Origin: Actinomycetota bacterium
GTDB taxonomy: Bacteria; Actinomycetota; CADDZG01; WHSQ01
NCBI GenBank assembly: GCA_016781115.1
Contig: JADDQX010000036.1
Span: 1 to 17,468 of the forward strand
Direction: 5' to 3'
DNA: 17,468 bases
The notes beneath the pieces are model-generated. The model saw only the letters and a program-made list of their open reading frames with translations. It was not told where the DNA came from and did not search any database. The translations under genes and the position numbers were made by a program. Of the stretch, positions 1 through 7,192 are shown one piece after another; positions within the stretch are counted from its first letter, which is position 1; the number at the start of each line of letters is the position of its first letter.

Positions 1-196
1 TGAAGAGGTCCTTCGTGACGAGGTTGACCCGGGCGTCGGTGGACTGGGCGGACAGGATTGTCGCGACGACGCACTCGAAGGCGTTGCCGAAGTCGAGAGC
101 GACCCGGGCGTCCGGGTACGCCTTCTTCAGGCGGCGCATGATGACGGGGACCCGCTCCTCGGCCGGCGCAGAGCGATCGACGGAAGCTCGTGCCAC
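1..196 (-). CDS. nth: Endonuclease III, N-terminal part (cut by window edge)
   Basis: DNA glycosylase/AP lyase that removes oxidised pyrimidines in base excision repair. Only the first 65 residues are visible; the catalytic Lys/Asp and the iron-sulfur cysteines lie beyond the left edge. Recognition rests on the first-domain signature: MRRLKKAYPDARVALDFGN is followed by a stretch reading FECVVATILSAQSTDARVN, matching the conserved Nth segment (family form roughly P..LLVA.ILSAQ.TD..VN). The chosen start is GTG at 196. It has no Shine-Dalgarno, but a TAATCT box ends exactly 7 bases upstream, which fits a leaderless transcript. An internal ATG (about 20 residues in) is less likely because it sits within conserved sequence. 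The gene is divergent from paaR and shares a roughly 50-base intergenic region. Family call is confident; exact start is less sure. Confidence 0.85.
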   Translation of the reverse strand, partial: MARASVDRSAPAEERVPVIMRRLKKAYPDARVALDFGNAFECVVATILSAQSTDARVNLVTKDLF

Positions 197-203
197 GGCG
201 GCG

Positions 204-209
204 AGATTA
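204..209 (-). promoter_or_regulatory. Putative -10 box for leaderless nth
   Basis: TAATCT on the minus strand fits the actinobacterial TANNNT pattern. Seven bases separate it from the GTG codon of nth, so the start codon would be the first transcribed base or nearly so. No good -35 is visible at 16-18 bases. Prediction from sequence only. Confidence 0.4.
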
Positions 210-214
210 GACGC

Positions 215-220
215 TAAGAT
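215..220 (+). promoter_or_regulatory. Putative -10 box of the paaR-paaABCD operon
   Basis: TAAGAT (TANNNT type) on the plus strand. A start point about 7 bases downstream would fall near 227, inside the palindromic operator at 224-237. No clear -35 element is visible. It leaves a leader of about 20 bases carrying GGAGG before the paaR ATG. Confidence 0.4.
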
Positions 221-223
221 AAC

Positions 224-237
224 CAAACGACCGTTTG
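224..237. promoter_or_regulatory. PaaR-type operator palindrome
   Basis: CAAACGACCGTTTG: 6-base perfect inverted arms CAAACG/CGTTTG around AC. From memory, the site reported for the TetR-family phenylacetate repressor PaaR of Thermus thermophilus is CNAACGNNCGTTNG, and this sequence fits it at every fixed position. It lies directly after the predicted -10 box and 12 bases before the paaR ATG, as expected for an autoregulated repressor released by phenylacetyl-CoA. The binding is inferred; the palindrome is seen. Confidence 0.7.
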
Positions 238-249
238 TTTGGAGGACCT

Positions 250-840
250 ATGGCAGTCGCCGAGAAAGCGCGCAGCACCCGACGCACGGAGCTGATCGCG
301 GTCGCCGCCCGGCTCTTCTCCGAGCGCGGCTATCACGGCACCTCGATGCAGGACCTCGGCGACGCGCTGGGGATCCAACGCGGTTCGCTCTATGCGCACA
401 TCGGCTCGAAAGAGGACCTCTTGCTGGACGTCGTCGAAGAGGGGGCCGATCGCTTCCTCGCCCGCGGGGCGGAAGCCGTGGAGCTCGACGCTCCCGCCTC
501 CGAGCGGTTGCGCTCGCTGCTGGTCGGTCACGTCGAGATCGCCACCCAGCACCTGGACGCCTCGACCGTCTTCCTCAACGAGTGGCGCTATCTGTCGCCG
601 GAGCTCAGAGATCACATCCAGGAGAAACGGGACCGGTACGAGGGTGTCGTGCGCCGGATCATCGACGACGGCGTGGCCGCGGGTGAGTTCCGAGCAGATG
701 TGGACATCCGTTTCGCGGCCACGCTCGTGCTGTCGGCCGGCAACTGGACGTATACCTGGTACCGCCCCGGCGGCAACCTGACCCCAACAGAGATCGGTGA
801 ACGGTTCGCAGAGCTCGTGACTCGAGGACTGGAGGCTTGA
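250..840 (+). CDS. paaR: TetR-family repressor, likely phenylacetate regulator PaaR
   Basis: A 196-residue TetR-family regulator. The N-terminal DNA-binding domain spans about residues 10-57. The HTH includes TSMQDLGDALGIQRGSLYAH (31-50), followed by the family-typical IGSKEDLL. The C-terminal all-helical part (about 70-190) should bind the ligand. I chose ATG 250 because GGAGG lies at 241-245 with correct spacing; an in-frame ATG at 235 lacks a site and would overlap the operator. The stop is one base before the paaA ATG, so it is the first gene of the paa operon. Context and the upstream palindrome support a PaaR-like role, with phenylacetyl-CoA as probable inducer. TetR is certain; the specific role is inferred from neighbours and operator. 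Confidence 0.85.
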   Translation: MAVAEKARSTRRTELIAVAARLFSERGYHGTSMQDLGDALGIQRGSLYAHIGSKEDLLLDVVEEGADRFLARGAEAVELDAPASERLRSLLVGHVEIATQHLDASTVFLNEWRYLSPELRDHIQEKRDRYEGVVRRIIDDGVAAGEFRADVDIRFAATLVLSAGNWTYTWYRPGGNLTPTEIGERFAELVTRGLEA

Positions 841-841
841 C

Positions 842-1765
842 ATGACCTACGAAGAGAAGCTCGCGCGGTTCAACGCGCACATCGAGGCAGGAGGCAAGGT
901 CGAGACCGAGGACTGGATGCCCGATGACTACCGCACCGGTGTTCTCAAGTTCATCGAGATGCACGCGAACTCCGAGATCATGGGCGCGATCCCCGAACGC
1001 GAGCAGGTTCCCCGCGCTCCCTCTCTCAAGCGCAAGATGTCTCTGACCGCGAAGGTGCAGGACGAGGTGGGGCACGCGCAGTTGCTCTACCGCGTCGCGG
1101 AGGACCTCGGCAAGAGCCGCGAGGCGATGTTCTCCGACCTTGTCAACGGGAAGTCCAAGTTCCACAACGTCTTCCACTACCCCACGAAGCACTGGGGCGA
1201 CGTCGCGATCATCGGCTGGTTGATCGACGGCGCCGCACTGGTCACTCAGGCCGCTCTGCTCGATTCCTCCTACGCCCCCTACACCCGCGTCCTGAAGCGC
1301 ATCTGTTCCGAGGAGCAACTGCATCTCCGGCACGGCGAGGACATCAGCCTGGAGCTGGCGTCGGGGACCGAGTCGCAGCGAGCGATGTTCCAGGACGCGC
1401 TGACACGCTGGTGGCTCCCGATCATCCACTTCTTCGGGCCCAAGACGAACGTCGAGAAGGACCTGTTGCTGCGCTGGAAGGTGAAGACGCGCACGAACGA
1501 GGACCTGCGCCAGGAGTTCCTCGACCGCTACGTGCCGAAGGTCCTCGAGCTCGGTTTCACGTTCCCGGCTCCCGTCCCCTTCCACGACGAAGCCTCGGGA
1601 CATTGGCTTATCCGCGACGAGGACATCGACTGGCAGCCGCTCGACGCGATCAAGCGCAACGAGGGGCCGGAGACCGCGCGCCGGCTCGCACTTCGAAAGA
1701 CGATCTACGACACGCATCGCTGGGTGCGCGAGGCACTGGCGGAGCCCGCGGTGCACGCCGCCTGA
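842..1765 (+). CDS. paaA: 1,2-phenylacetyl-CoA epoxidase, catalytic subunit PaaA
   Basis: Catalytic di-iron subunit of the multicomponent monooxygenase that converts phenylacetyl-CoA to its ring-1,2-epoxide, the first committed step of aerobic phenylacetate breakdown. The protein has 307 residues, normal for PaaA. The ferritin-like iron ligands are visible as an E45 region, DEVGH at 74-78 (E75, H78) and SEEQLHLRHGE at 156-166 (E158, H161). The KFHNVFHYPTKHWGD segment (106-120) is also typical. GGAGG at 831-835 precedes ATG 842 by 6 bases. It is followed by paaB with a one-base stop/start overlap (TGATG). Cytosolic; needs PaaC as structural partner and a PaaE reductase, which is not encoded here. 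Confidence 0.96.
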   Translation: MTYEEKLARFNAHIEAGGKVETEDWMPDDYRTGVLKFIEMHANSEIMGAIPEREQVPRAPSLKRKMSLTAKVQDEVGHAQLLYRVAEDLGKSREAMFSDLVNGKSKFHNVFHYPTKHWGDVAIIGWLIDGAALVTQAALLDSSYAPYTRVLKRICSEEQLHLRHGEDISLELASGTESQRAMFQDALTRWWLPIIHFFGPKTNVEKDLLLRWKVKTRTNEDLRQEFLDRYVPKVLELGFTFPAPVPFHDEASGHWLIRDEDIDWQPLDAIKRNEGPETARRLALRKTIYDTHRWVREALAEPAVHAA

Positions 1766-2061
1766 TGGAGACGTGGGAGGTGTTCCGGCGCCACGGGCAC
1801 CGAGAGCCGTTCGAGCACTGCGGAACGGTGACCGCGTCGGACCACGAGATGGCACTTCTAACGGCGAAGGAGTGTTTCCTGCGCCGGCGCGAGGGCGAGC
1901 ACCTGTGGGTGGTGCGGCGTTCGGACATCCACTCGTTCCAGGACGAGAGCCTGTTGGAGATCGCGGCCGACAAGTCCTACCGATTCAACAGCGGCTATCG
2001 AGACGTCGTCGAGAAGCGCGAGCGCGCTAAGGCTCGGGCGAAGGAGCTCGCTTCTTCATGA
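1765..2061 (+). CDS. paaB: 1,2-phenylacetyl-CoA epoxidase subunit PaaB
   Basis: A 98-residue small subunit of the phenylacetyl-CoA epoxidase, thought to bridge PaaAC heterodimers. The start METWEVFRR fits the family's short N-terminus (W-E-V-F), and HCGTVTASDHEMALLTAKE plus WVVRRSDIHS follow the conserved PaaB pattern in which residues read 'G...A.d.emAl..Ar...R' and then 'wvv....i'. The C-terminus is a charged helix rich in Arg, Lys and Ala. ATG 1765 shares its A with the paaA stop (TGATG) and has no Shine-Dalgarno of its own, so translation is probably coupled to paaA. Its own stop overlaps the paaC start by four bases (ATGA). Confidence 0.95.
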   Translation: METWEVFRRHGHREPFEHCGTVTASDHEMALLTAKECFLRRREGEHLWVVRRSDIHSFQDESLLEIAADKSYRFNSGYRDVVEKRERAKARAKELASS

Positions 2062-2894
2062 CCGATCCACTGGTTTCGATGTTGCTGGCGCTCGCCGACG
2101 ACGAGCTGGTCCTGGGCCACCGCCACTCCGAGTGGACCGGCTTCGCGCCGCATATCGAGGAAGACGTTGCGTTCTCTTCGATCGCGCAGGACGAGATCGG
2201 GCACGCCGCCGCGTACTACTCGCTCGTCGCGAAGATCACCGGCGACGACCCCGACCGGCTCGCGCTCGGTCGCGAGAAGCACGAGTACCGGAACGCGATC
2301 CTGTGCGAGCGCGCCAACGGTGACTGGGGCTACACGCTCGCCCGGCACTGGCTCTACGACCACGCCGACGCGCTGCGGCTCGAGGCGCTCGAGTCTTCGG
2401 CCCATGAAGAGCTGGGCCCGCTCGTGACGAAGATCCGGCGCGAGGAGCGCTACCACCTCCTGCATGCCGATACGTGGTTGAAGCGCGTGTCACAAGGCCC
2501 CGTTGAGGGCCGCAAGAGACTCGCCGACAGCATCGGGATCGCTTTCGAAGAGTCGCTCGGGCTCTTCGAGCCGTTCGAGGGCGAGCAAGACGCCTTGTCC
2601 GCCGGGTGGATCCCGGTGTCATCGAGCGAGCTGCGGCAGCGCTTTGTCCGACAAGTCGCGGAGAAGCTCGACGCGCTGGGGCTCCCAACGCACATGACGA
2701 GCCACGCGGAAGAGGGGGCCGAGTTCGTCGCCTCCTCCTCCGGTGACCTGATCGCGAGCGACAACGGGGAGCGTTCGGCCCCCTCCGCCGATGACGGCTT
2801 CGGGGGGCGCAGAGGCAGACGGACGCCGGACTTCGACGCGCTGTGGGAAGACATGACCTCGATGTACCGGACGAGCCCGGGAGCCCGCTGGTGA
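2058..2894 (+). CDS. paaC: 1,2-phenylacetyl-CoA epoxidase subunit PaaC
   Basis: A 278-residue ferritin-like partner of PaaA. N-terminal helices include DELVLGHRHSEW (15-26) and FAPHIEEDVAFSSIAQDEIG (29-48); the second conserved helix reads RREERYHLLHADTWLKR. In E. coli PaaC the EXXH position is, as I recall, replaced by LDLLGQ and the subunit is non-catalytic. Here the motif is DEIGH (45-49), so the potential iron ligands are kept. The C-terminal W (GARW) is near the usual end. Start ATG 2058 overlaps the paaB stop as ATGA; its stop overlaps paaD as GTGA. Residues about 215-255 form an acidic, Ser/Ala/Gly-rich loop that looks like a low-complexity insertion relative to the compact family form. 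Confidence 0.95.
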   Translation: MTDPLVSMLLALADDELVLGHRHSEWTGFAPHIEEDVAFSSIAQDEIGHAAAYYSLVAKITGDDPDRLALGREKHEYRNAILCERANGDWGYTLARHWLYDHADALRLEALESSAHEELGPLVTKIRREERYHLLHADTWLKRVSQGPVEGRKRLADSIGIAFEESLGLFEPFEGEQDALSAGWIPVSSSELRQRFVRQVAEKLDALGLPTHMTSHAEEGAEFVASSSGDLIASDNGERSAPSADDGFGGRRGRRTPDFDALWEDMTSMYRTSPGARW

Positions 2895-3391
2895 GCGACG
2901 TCGCAACGCTCGAAGAAGCGGTGTGGGAGGCGCTGGCTCAGGTGCCCGATCCCGAGATACCCGCGGTCTCAGTGGTCGACATGGGGATGATCGAAGCGGT
3001 CGCGGTGACAGAGTCCCGAGCGAGCGTAATCGTCTTGCCCACCTTCACCGGCTGTCCCGCGATAGCCGTGATCGAATCCGACGTCCGCGACGCGGTCGCC
3101 GCCGTGCCCGGCATCCAGGACGTCGAGGTCCAGACCACCTTCACGCCCCCGTGGACGACGGCGCGGATCACCAACGAGGGCCGCAACAAGCTAAGGGAGT
3201 TCGGGCTCGCTCCTCCGACAGGCACCGGGCCCGTCCTGATCGATTCGATCGGGTTGCCGCGATTCGCGGTATGCCCGTTCTGTGGGAGCAAGAACACCTA
3301 CAACGAGAACCCGTTCGGTCCCACGCCGTGCAGAGCGCTCTACTACTGCAAGGACTGCAGCAACCCCTTCGAGCAGTTCAAACCGATCTAG
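2891..3391 (+). CDS. paaD: PaaD, MIP18/DUF59-type iron-sulfur maturation protein
   Basis: A 166-residue protein with an N-terminal MIP18/DUF59 domain (about 4-105; VPDPEIPAVSVVDMGMI and TFTGCPA with C55) and a C-terminal zinc-ribbon-like part: CPFC (128-131), C147 and CKDC (153-156), ending NPFEQFKPI. PaaD is needed for phenylacetyl-CoA epoxidase activity, probably through assembly of the iron-sulfur or di-iron centres rather than catalysis. GTG 2891 overlaps the paaC stop (GTGA), the same coupling seen in the rest of the operon; the in-frame ATG at 2843 would overlap paaC by 52 bases and adds non-conserved sequence. It is the last gene of the operon; a convergent minus-strand gene follows after 74 bases. 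Confidence 0.94.
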   Translation: MSDVATLEEAVWEALAQVPDPEIPAVSVVDMGMIEAVAVTESRASVIVLPTFTGCPAIAVIESDVRDAVAAVPGIQDVEVQTTFTPPWTTARITNEGRNKLREFGLAPPTGTGPVLIDSIGLPRFAVCPFCGSKNTYNENPFGPTPCRALYYCKDCSNPFEQFKPI

Positions 3392-3413
3392 CTCGCGAGC
3401 GCAGCAGAGCCGT

Positions 3414-3440
3414 CGGTCGAAACAAGCGCTCGACCGTTTC
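3414..3440 (+). terminator. Probable terminator hairpin after paaD
   Basis: Inverted repeat CGGTCGA (3414-3420) / TCGACCG (3430-3436), 9-base loop, then TTTC. It lies 23 bases after the paaD stop in a convergent junction. The short T tract makes it weak. A second palindrome, TAGCGG-AG-CCGCTA (3455-3468), covers the stop of the opposing cyclase gene and may serve the other direction. Confidence 0.5.
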
Positions 3441-3465
3441 TGCGACGGGGCTACTAGCGGAGCCG

Positions 3466-6400
3466 CTACGCGCTGTGGGCGGCGAGGTGCACGGCGATGC
3501 CGCTCCGTTGGTGGTTTCGCGCCAGCGTCCTGAAGAACGCGTCCACGATCATCGGATCGAACTGCCGCCCCGCCGACTTCGTCAAGCGCCGGCAGGCCTC
3601 CTCGACCGGCAGCGCCTTGCGGTAAGGACGGTCCGTCGTCATAGCGTCGAACGCATCGACGACGAGGATGATGCGCGACTCGATCGGGATCTCGTCGGCG
3701 CGGATCGCGTCCGGGTAGCCACTACCGTCGTAGTGCTCGTGGCAGTGGCGCACGATCGGACGCACCTCCGCGAGCCGGTCGATCGGCTCGAGGATGCGCT
3801 CGCCGAGCTCTGGGTGGGTCCTGATGACCTTCCATTCTTCCTCGTCGAGCGGACCGTCCTTGGACAGGATCTTCGAGGGGATGCCGATCTTGCCGATGTC
3901 GTGGAAGAGGGCTGCAAGCTCCAGACGCTTCAGGTCCGGCCCCTCGATCCCGAGTTCCGCCCCCACGTCCAGAGCCATATCGGTGATGGAGCGGGCGTGG
4001 TTCGAGGTGTACTCGTCCTTCGCCTCGAGCGCGTTCGCGAGCGCCTCCACCGTCTCGAAGAAGGTCCTCTCGAGGCTCTCGAAGTTGACCGCGTTCGTGA
4101 TCGCGAGCTTCGCTTGGTGCGCGATGCCGGCCAACAGACGCATCTTGCGCTCGGAGAACTTGTAATCGCCCAGGGCCGGCGCAACGGCTGCCAGGCACCC
4201 GAGCCGGCCGTCGAGCTGCAGCGGCGCGATCGCGAACAACGTGTCCTGCGCGATGTCCTCGGCGCCGGGGATGTGCTGCACATCTTCCGGACGCAGAACG
4301 AACGGGACGTCGCGCGACAACGTCTCGGTGGCGACCTCCCGGCTGATACGAAGCCCCGCCATACGGCTTCGCTCGGGTTCGACGTAGCCCCACTGTGCCT
4401 CGGGAACGATGTCTCCGGTCTCCAACTCCTGCAGCCAGACCGTCGTCTGCGGCGAGCCGAGGATCCGCGCAGAGAGCTCCACGACCTTGGACAGAACCTC
4501 GTCCAGTCCCTCGGCGATAGCGAGCTCACGACTGAACTCCAACAGAGAGTTCGACAGATCTGCGCTCTCCTTCTGCTCCTTGTAGAGCGTCGCCTTCTGC
4601 ATCGCAACGGACGACTGGTAGGACAAACCCGCGAGGAGACGCAACTTGTCGTCGGTGAAGAACTCGGGAGGTCCCTGATAACGGGCGGTGATCCAGCCCG
4701 AGACTCCGTGGCCCGAGTGGAGCGGGGCGATCGCGTTGGTGCGGAGCTCGGCCCCCGGAGGGCCTTCCCAGAACTCGCGCTGCGCGTCGGGAGAGATCGT
4801 GAAGGGGGCGCTCCGTCCCCTGATCAGCCGTTCGCCGCTTTCCTTTCTTACGCGGTGGCGCACGATCGGCTCAGAAGCAGGATCGCCGGTGTAGCCCGCG
4901 TGAGCCGCGCAGATGAACTCGCCCGTTCTCTCGTCCTGCAGCCACAAGGATGCCTGTCCCGTCTCGAGCAGCTGCGCCGCCATGCGGACCGTCTCGTTGC
5001 CGATCGAGTGGAACGAGGCTGCCTTCGACATCAGGTCCGCGAAGCGCAGGAGAGCCTTGGCGTTCTCCGCCTCGCGCCGCTGCGCCTCGTAGAGGCGAGC
5101 GTTCTCCAGCGCCACCGACGCGTGACCCGCCAGCACCTCGAGGAGCCGGACGTCATCGTCGTCGAACTGGTCGACACCGAGCTTCGAGATGAGGATCACG
5201 CCGATCACCCGAGCGCCGTACGCAAGAGGGACCGCCACGATCGACTCTTCGATCTCGTCGGTCCCCGGCACGGTCACCGCGAACTCGCACTCGAGCGCGT
5301 TCGGGATGAGCAGCGAGCGCCCCGTTTCAGCCGCCCGACCCGTGATCCCCTCACCGATGCGCGTCACCAGCGCCTCCGGAGTGTCGTCCTGGTACGCCGT
5401 TAGCTCGCCTCTGAACGCGATCGGGATCAACAGCTCGTCCTCGGCCAGGTAGACCCTGCAGCTGTGGTAGTCGATCAGGGTTCGGAGCTCGTTCGCGATC
5501 GTCAACCCGATCTGGCGCACGTCGTTCAGACGGTTCAGCTTCCCGGCAAGGCTCTGGAGCATCTTCAGGTGTGCGATCGAGCGCACGTCTTGACGGACCG
5601 AAGTTGCGTCGGGCCGTTCGGTCTCGTCGTCATCGAACAGGACGATCCGGTTCTTCCCCCGGGACTTCGCGGTCAGCATCGCGGCGTCCGCACAGGCCAC
5701 GAGCTCACGCGGGTTCATCGCATGCTCCGGACCTTGAGCGATACCCACCGAAAGCGTGAGATTGCGGACGGGCTCGAAGTCGAAGGCGCGTACGCGCGTG
5801 ACCAAGCGGCTCGCGAGCCCGAGCGCGTCTCCGGAGTCGCAGGAAGGCAGGATGACGGCGAACTCCTCGCCGCCGATGCGGCATGGCAGGTCGGACGACC
5901 GCACCGTCTCCCGCAGGATGTCCGCCAGCGCTACAAGCACCTGGTCTCCCATGGAGTGCCCATGGACGTCATTGATCCGCTTGAAGTCGTCGAGGTCGAA
6001 CATGAGCAGCGCCACCGAGTCGCGTGAACGGCTGGCGCGGGTGAGCTCGGATCGCAACCGCTCGTGGAAGTAACGGTGGTTGTAGAGGCCCGTCAGGCTG
6101 TCCGTCAGCGCTTGCTGCTCGAGCACGTTTCGGATCTGCGCGTTGTCCAGTGCGAGAGCAGCGGCCTCTGCGAACCGTTGCGCGAGGTCGAACTCCTCCT
6201 GGGCGAAGGACGCGTGTTCACCGATCCGGTAGATGTTCAGGCAGCCCTTCACCTGATCGCGAGCCACCAGAGGTACGACGATGATCGACTCGGGGTCGAG
6301 CGGCGTCCCCGGGATGACCACTACGCGCTCATCCAGATGGGCCTCATTCGAGAGGACCGGGGTTCGATGCTCGGCGGCCCAGCCGGTGAGACCCTCACCG

Positions 6401-6672
6401 AAAGTGGCGTGACTCTTCATGATCTCGTCCGCCCACTCATCGCGCGCCAGCACCGGCGTCAAGGTGCGCTGACCTTCATCCGCCACGTAGATCGTGAAGG
6501 TGTCGTATGGAACCAGCTCGGCGAGGGTGTCGGCGATCCGATCGAGAAGGGACTCGACGTCGTGGTCGGACAGCACGTGGCTGTAGACGTCTGCGAGCCG
6601 TTTGTACGACTCGAGCTCCCCCCCGGCCCGGACGACGTCGTCCGGCCCGAGCACCGGATCTACGATCGGCAC
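3466..6672 (-). CDS. Four-GAF / GGDEF / HD-GYP cyclic-di-GMP synthase-phosphodiesterase
   Basis: A 1068-residue cytosolic signalling enzyme with no membrane segment. Order by residue: GAF1 about 38-178; GGDEF diguanylate cyclase about 187-345; GAF2 about 381-526; GAF3 about 556-692; GAF4 about 723-862; HD-GYP phosphodiesterase about 868-1050. The cyclase active site is intact (RIGGEEF, 265-271) and has an RxxD inhibitory site (RSSD, 258-261) exactly five residues upstream. The HD-GYP domain keeps H892, HDIGKIGIP (924-932), HCHEHYDGSGYP (976-987) and D1006. So both synthesis and hydrolysis of c-di-GMP look possible, tuned by the GAF sensors. GTG 6672 is preceded by GGAGGG and is the only start in frame before the homology; the frame stays open upstream to 7047, but that part is the shadow of the neighbour. 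It is last in a minus-strand series, 95 bases after the PPOX gene. Confidence 0.93.
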   Translation of the reverse strand: MPIVDPVLGPDDVVRAGGELESYKRLADVYSHVLSDHDVESLLDRIADTLAELVPYDTFTIYVADEGQRTLTPVLARDEWADEIMKSHATFGEGLTGWAAEHRTPVLSNEAHLDERVVVIPGTPLDPESIIVVPLVARDQVKGCLNIYRIGEHASFAQEEFDLAQRFAEAAALALDNAQIRNVLEQQALTDSLTGLYNHRYFHERLRSELTRASRSRDSVALLMFDLDDFKRINDVHGHSMGDQVLVALADILRETVRSSDLPCRIGGEEFAVILPSCDSGDALGLASRLVTRVRAFDFEPVRNLTLSVGIAQGPEHAMNPRELVACADAAMLTAKSRGKNRIVLFDDDETERPDATSVRQDVRSIAHLKMLQSLAGKLNRLNDVRQIGLTIANELRTLIDYHSCRVYLAEDELLIPIAFRGELTAYQDDTPEALVTRIGEGITGRAAETGRSLLIPNALECEFAVTVPGTDEIEESIVAVPLAYGARVIGVILISKLGVDQFDDDDVRLLEVLAGHASVALENARLYEAQRREAENAKALLRFADLMSKAASFHSIGNETVRMAAQLLETGQASLWLQDERTGEFICAAHAGYTGDPASEPIVRHRVRKESGERLIRGRSAPFTISPDAQREFWEGPPGAELRTNAIAPLHSGHGVSGWITARYQGPPEFFTDDKLRLLAGLSYQSSVAMQKATLYKEQKESADLSNSLLEFSRELAIAEGLDEVLSKVVELSARILGSPQTTVWLQELETGDIVPEAQWGYVEPERSRMAGLRISREVATETLSRDVPFVLRPEDVQHIPGAEDIAQDTLFAIAPLQLDGRLGCLAAVAPALGDYKFSERKMRLLAGIAHQAKLAITNAVNFESLERTFFETVEALANALEAKDEYTSNHARSITDMALDVGAELGIEGPDLKRLELAALFHDIGKIGIPSKILSKDGPLDEEEWKVIRTHPELGERILEPIDRLAEVRPIVRHCHEHYDGSGYPDAIRADEIPIESRIILVVDAFDAMTTDRPYRKALPVEEACRRLTKSAGRQFDPMIVDAFFRTLARNHQRSGIAVHLAAHSA

Positions 6673-6732
6673 AAGCCCTCCAGATAGCTGCCCTGATTCC
6701 CCTGCTTCCCCAGGTAATCGGCCCGCGGAGGG

Positions 6733-6749
6733 CGTCCCTTTAAGGGACG
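6733..6749. repeat. Perfect short palindrome in the cyclase leader
   Basis: CGTCCCTT-T-AAGGGACG: 8-base perfect arms around one base, giving a 6-bp stem with a 5-base loop in RNA. A smaller GCCC/GGGC hairpin overlaps at 6721-6733. It sits between the PPOX stop (6768) and the cyclase GTG (6672). There is no T tract on the minus strand, so it may be a regulator site or a processing/attenuation structure rather than a classical terminator. Confidence 0.45.
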
Positions 6750-6767
6750 AAGGTGGTAGTTCGCCCG

Positions 6768-7166
6768 TTACAGCTGGCCGTAGGAGCGCTCGAGGTTGAA
6801 CTGGTAGATCAGCCGCTCGTCCCTCACCATCGCCTCGCGGTACTCCGCGAGATCGTCGGGCTCGCCCGCCAGCACCCGGTAGAGCGCGAGGTTGTTGTCG
6901 ACGGCATCGGGCCCGTCGAGGATCTCGACGGTGGTCTCGAGCCCCAACCAGGTGTAGCGGTTGGTGTCGTGGAGGACCATCAGGGTGCAGCGAGGGTCCC
7001 TTCTGAGGTGCTTTGTCCGGATCCGGTGCTGCGTCCCGGAGCTCCACAGCTTGCCATCGACGAGCCCGACGCTGATGCGAGCTACATGTGGACGACCGTC
7101 ACGCTTGGTCGTTGTCATCACCGCGTCGTGCTGCGCCTCGAGATAAGCGCGAACCTTCTCGTCCAT
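6768..7166 (-). CDS. PPOX-class (pyridoxamine 5'-phosphate oxidase fold) F420/flavin-dependent protein
   Basis: A 132-residue split beta-barrel protein of the PPOX superfamily, probably of the F420-dependent type common in actinobacteria. Recognisable blocks: MTTTKRDGRPHVARISVGLV (17-36) as the first beta hairpin, LWSSGTQHRIRTKHLRRDPR (40-59) as the cofactor-phosphate binding stretch with basic residues, and CTLMVLHD (60-67). The length is typical of the single-domain family. Substrate unknown. ATG 7166 is preferred to ATG 7172 because GGGAGG lies 7 bases before it but directly abuts the earlier ATG. It follows the aldehyde dehydrogenase stop by 26 bases, so the two are probably co-transcribed. 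F420 versus FMN cannot be settled by eye. Confidence 0.85.
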   Translation of the reverse strand: MDEKVRAYLEAQHDAVMTTTKRDGRPHVARISVGLVDGKLWSSGTQHRIRTKHLRRDPRCTLMVLHDTNRYTWLGLETTVEILDGPDAVDNNLALYRVLAGEPDDLAEYREAMVRDERLIYQFNLERSYGQL

Positions 7167-7192
7167 CACCATCCCTCCCGCGCGTCCGCGCT

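Noticed and set aside
2923..5403. 826-codon open frame on the plus strand
   Set aside because: It overlaps paaD and runs antisense to the well-supported GAF/GGDEF/HD-GYP gene. The product is Arg-rich and without domains, a typical high-GC shadow.
6672..6768. c-di-GMP riboswitch before the cyclase gene
   Set aside because: The conserved cores of GEMM-type riboswitches that I know are not present; only simple hairpins are seen.
6673..7047. Longer N-terminus for the cyclase (1193 codons in total)
   Set aside because: The extra 125 codons overlap the PPOX gene in another frame and are Arg/Pro-rich; GTG 6672 has a GGAGGG site.
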